A stretch of DNA of 7,068 nucleotides from B8-G4 sp033720735 (GTDB taxonomy: Bacteria; Bacteroidota; Bacteroidia; Chitinophagales; Saprospiraceae): assembly GCA_033720735.1 (NCBI GenBank), contig JAWWBX010000232.1, forward strand, positions 1-7,068. Direction: 5' to 3'. Below are positions 6,309 through 7,068 of this stretch, one piece after another. A program made the translations under genes and the position numbers. The first letter of the stretch is position 1, and each line of letters begins with the position of its first letter. The notes below the pieces were generated by a model that had not been told where the DNA came from, did no database searches, and saw only the letters and a program-made list of their open reading frames with translations.

Positions 6309-7068
6309 ATGTTGACCCCTGCATCTGACCAGTTTCGCCTGATTCTGTACAGCCTGACCTGCCTGGTGTGCGCGGCACTCGTCGCTTGTTCTTCAAAGGA
6401 AAGCCTGTTTGAACAAGGACGTTGGGTCGACCTGAGCTACGCGTTTGATGCGCAGACCATCTATTGGCCGACTGCCGAGGGATTTCGCCTTGACACGGTT
6501 TCCGAAGGACTGACACCCGGTGGCTATTATTATTCTGCATTCTCCTTTGAGACTGCGGAACATGGCGGTACCCACATCGACGCGCCGGTGCATTTTGCCG
6601 AGGGCAAAGAGTCGGTCGATCAGATCGCACTGGACAAATTGATCGGCGAGGCCATCGTCATCGACGTGCGCGATTCTGCCAACGCAGATATCGATTATCT
6701 CATCACGGTCAAGGATCTGCAAAACTGGGAAAGCACGCACGGGGAGATTCCAGAGGGTGCCATCGTTTTACTGCATACCGGCTTCGGGCGCTTCTGGCCG
6801 GATCGTCTGCGCTACATGGGTACGGATCAACGGGGGCCTTCGGCGGCCCTCATGCTGCACTTTCCGGGCCTCAGCCCCGAGGCGGCGCGGTGGTTGGTCA
6901 GTGAGAGATCGATCAAAGCCATCGGGATCGATACGCCGAGTATCGATTTCGGCCGCTCGTCCGACTTCCTGACGCATCGCATTCTGTTTGAAAAAGAAAT
7001 CCCGGCCTTCGAAAATGTGGCCAATCTGGAGCAAGTGCCGGTAAAGGGTGCATACATTGTAGCATTAC
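6309..7068 (+). CDS. Cyclase-family (kynurenine formamidase-like) metal-dependent hydrolase, lipoprotein, 3' end cut off
   Basis: The frame is open from the ATG at 6309 to the window end without a stop; 253 residues are visible and probably only some 20-30 are missing. A hydrophobic N-terminal stretch (about 10-26) ends in a lipobox L24-V-A-C27 followed by Ser-Ser, predicting a lipid-anchored exported protein. The hallmark of the cyclase family (PF04199; includes KynB) is H85-G-G-T-H89-I-D91-A-P-V-H95-F, where His and Asp residues bind divalent metal. Supporting motifs are 'YWPT' (52-55), 'AIVLLHTGFG' (151-160), 'HFPGLSPEAA' (184-193), 'GIDTPSID' (206-213) and 'AFENVANLEQVP' (233-244). Family members hydrolyse cyclic or linear amides and related bonds; export makes cytosolic N-formylkynurenine an unlikely substrate. 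An in-frame GTG at 6270, one base after the hydrolase stop, is an alternative start, but it would put 13 extra residues before the signal peptide. Likely co-transcribed with the upstream hydrolase. Confidence 0.9.
   Translation, partial: MLTPASDQFRLILYSLTCLVCAALVACSSKESLFEQGRWVDLSYAFDAQTIYWPTAEGFRLDTVSEGLTPGGYYYSAFSFETAEHGGTHIDAPVHFAEGKESVDQIALDKLIGEAIVIDVRDSANADIDYLITVKDLQNWESTHGEIPEGAIVLLHTGFGRFWPDRLRYMGTDQRGPSAALMLHFPGLSPEAARWLVSERSIKAIGIDTPSIDFGRSSDFLTHRILFEKEIPAFENVANLEQVPVKGAYIVAL

Noticed and set aside
6187..6630. Minus-strand open frames opposite the start of the cyclase-family gene
   Set aside because: The plus strand encodes the unmistakable HGGTHIDAPVHF motif in an unbroken frame; the antisense translations carry no motifs.

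Overview
The window looks like chromosomal DNA from a member of the Bacteroidota, most likely the Saprospiraceae/Lewinella group with a fairly GC-rich genome. Three things point there. The first gene ends in a type IX secretion (T9SS) C-terminal sorting domain, preceded by the dockerin-like 'GVSTLDL..I.KH.LG' block seen in large Saprospiraceae surface proteins. Gene starts lack well-placed Shine-Dalgarno sequences. One intergenic gap carries a perfect TAnnTTTG box, the Bacteroidota -7 promoter element. There are no RNA genes, mobile elements, CRISPR arrays or long repeats, and coding density is very high (largest gap 55 bases).

Layout. (1) Bases 1-1272, plus strand: the 3' end of a large secreted, cell-surface protein (dockerin-like, cohesin-like and T9SS sorting regions); its start lies outside the window. 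(2) Bases 1289-5212, minus strand: a tightly spaced run read from right to left. It contains gpsA (glycerol-3-phosphate dehydrogenase), a DUF2130 protein (zinc-knuckle-like N-terminus, long coiled coil, nuclease-like C-terminal domain), a 183-residue soluble coiled-coil protein, and a 337-residue protein with two membrane segments and a PspA/ESCRT-III-like helical body. The last two may also be read from an internal promoter. (3) Bases 5246-7068, plus strand, divergent from gpsA: a secreted alpha/beta hydrolase followed by a cyclase-family (kynurenine formamidase-like) metal-dependent hydrolase lipoprotein that runs off the window end.

How the genes may work together. gpsA supplies sn-glycerol-3-phosphate for phospholipids. 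The three genes behind it form a candidate uncharacterised module: a possible DNA- or nucleic-acid-acting DUF2130 protein, a soluble coiled-coil partner and a membrane-anchored PspA-like coiled-coil protein. Their order, spacing and shared helical character suggest one complex, possibly at the inner membrane, but no function can be assigned from sequence alone. The divergent pair looks like a small exported hydrolytic unit with unknown substrates. The module behind gpsA is the part most worth following up.
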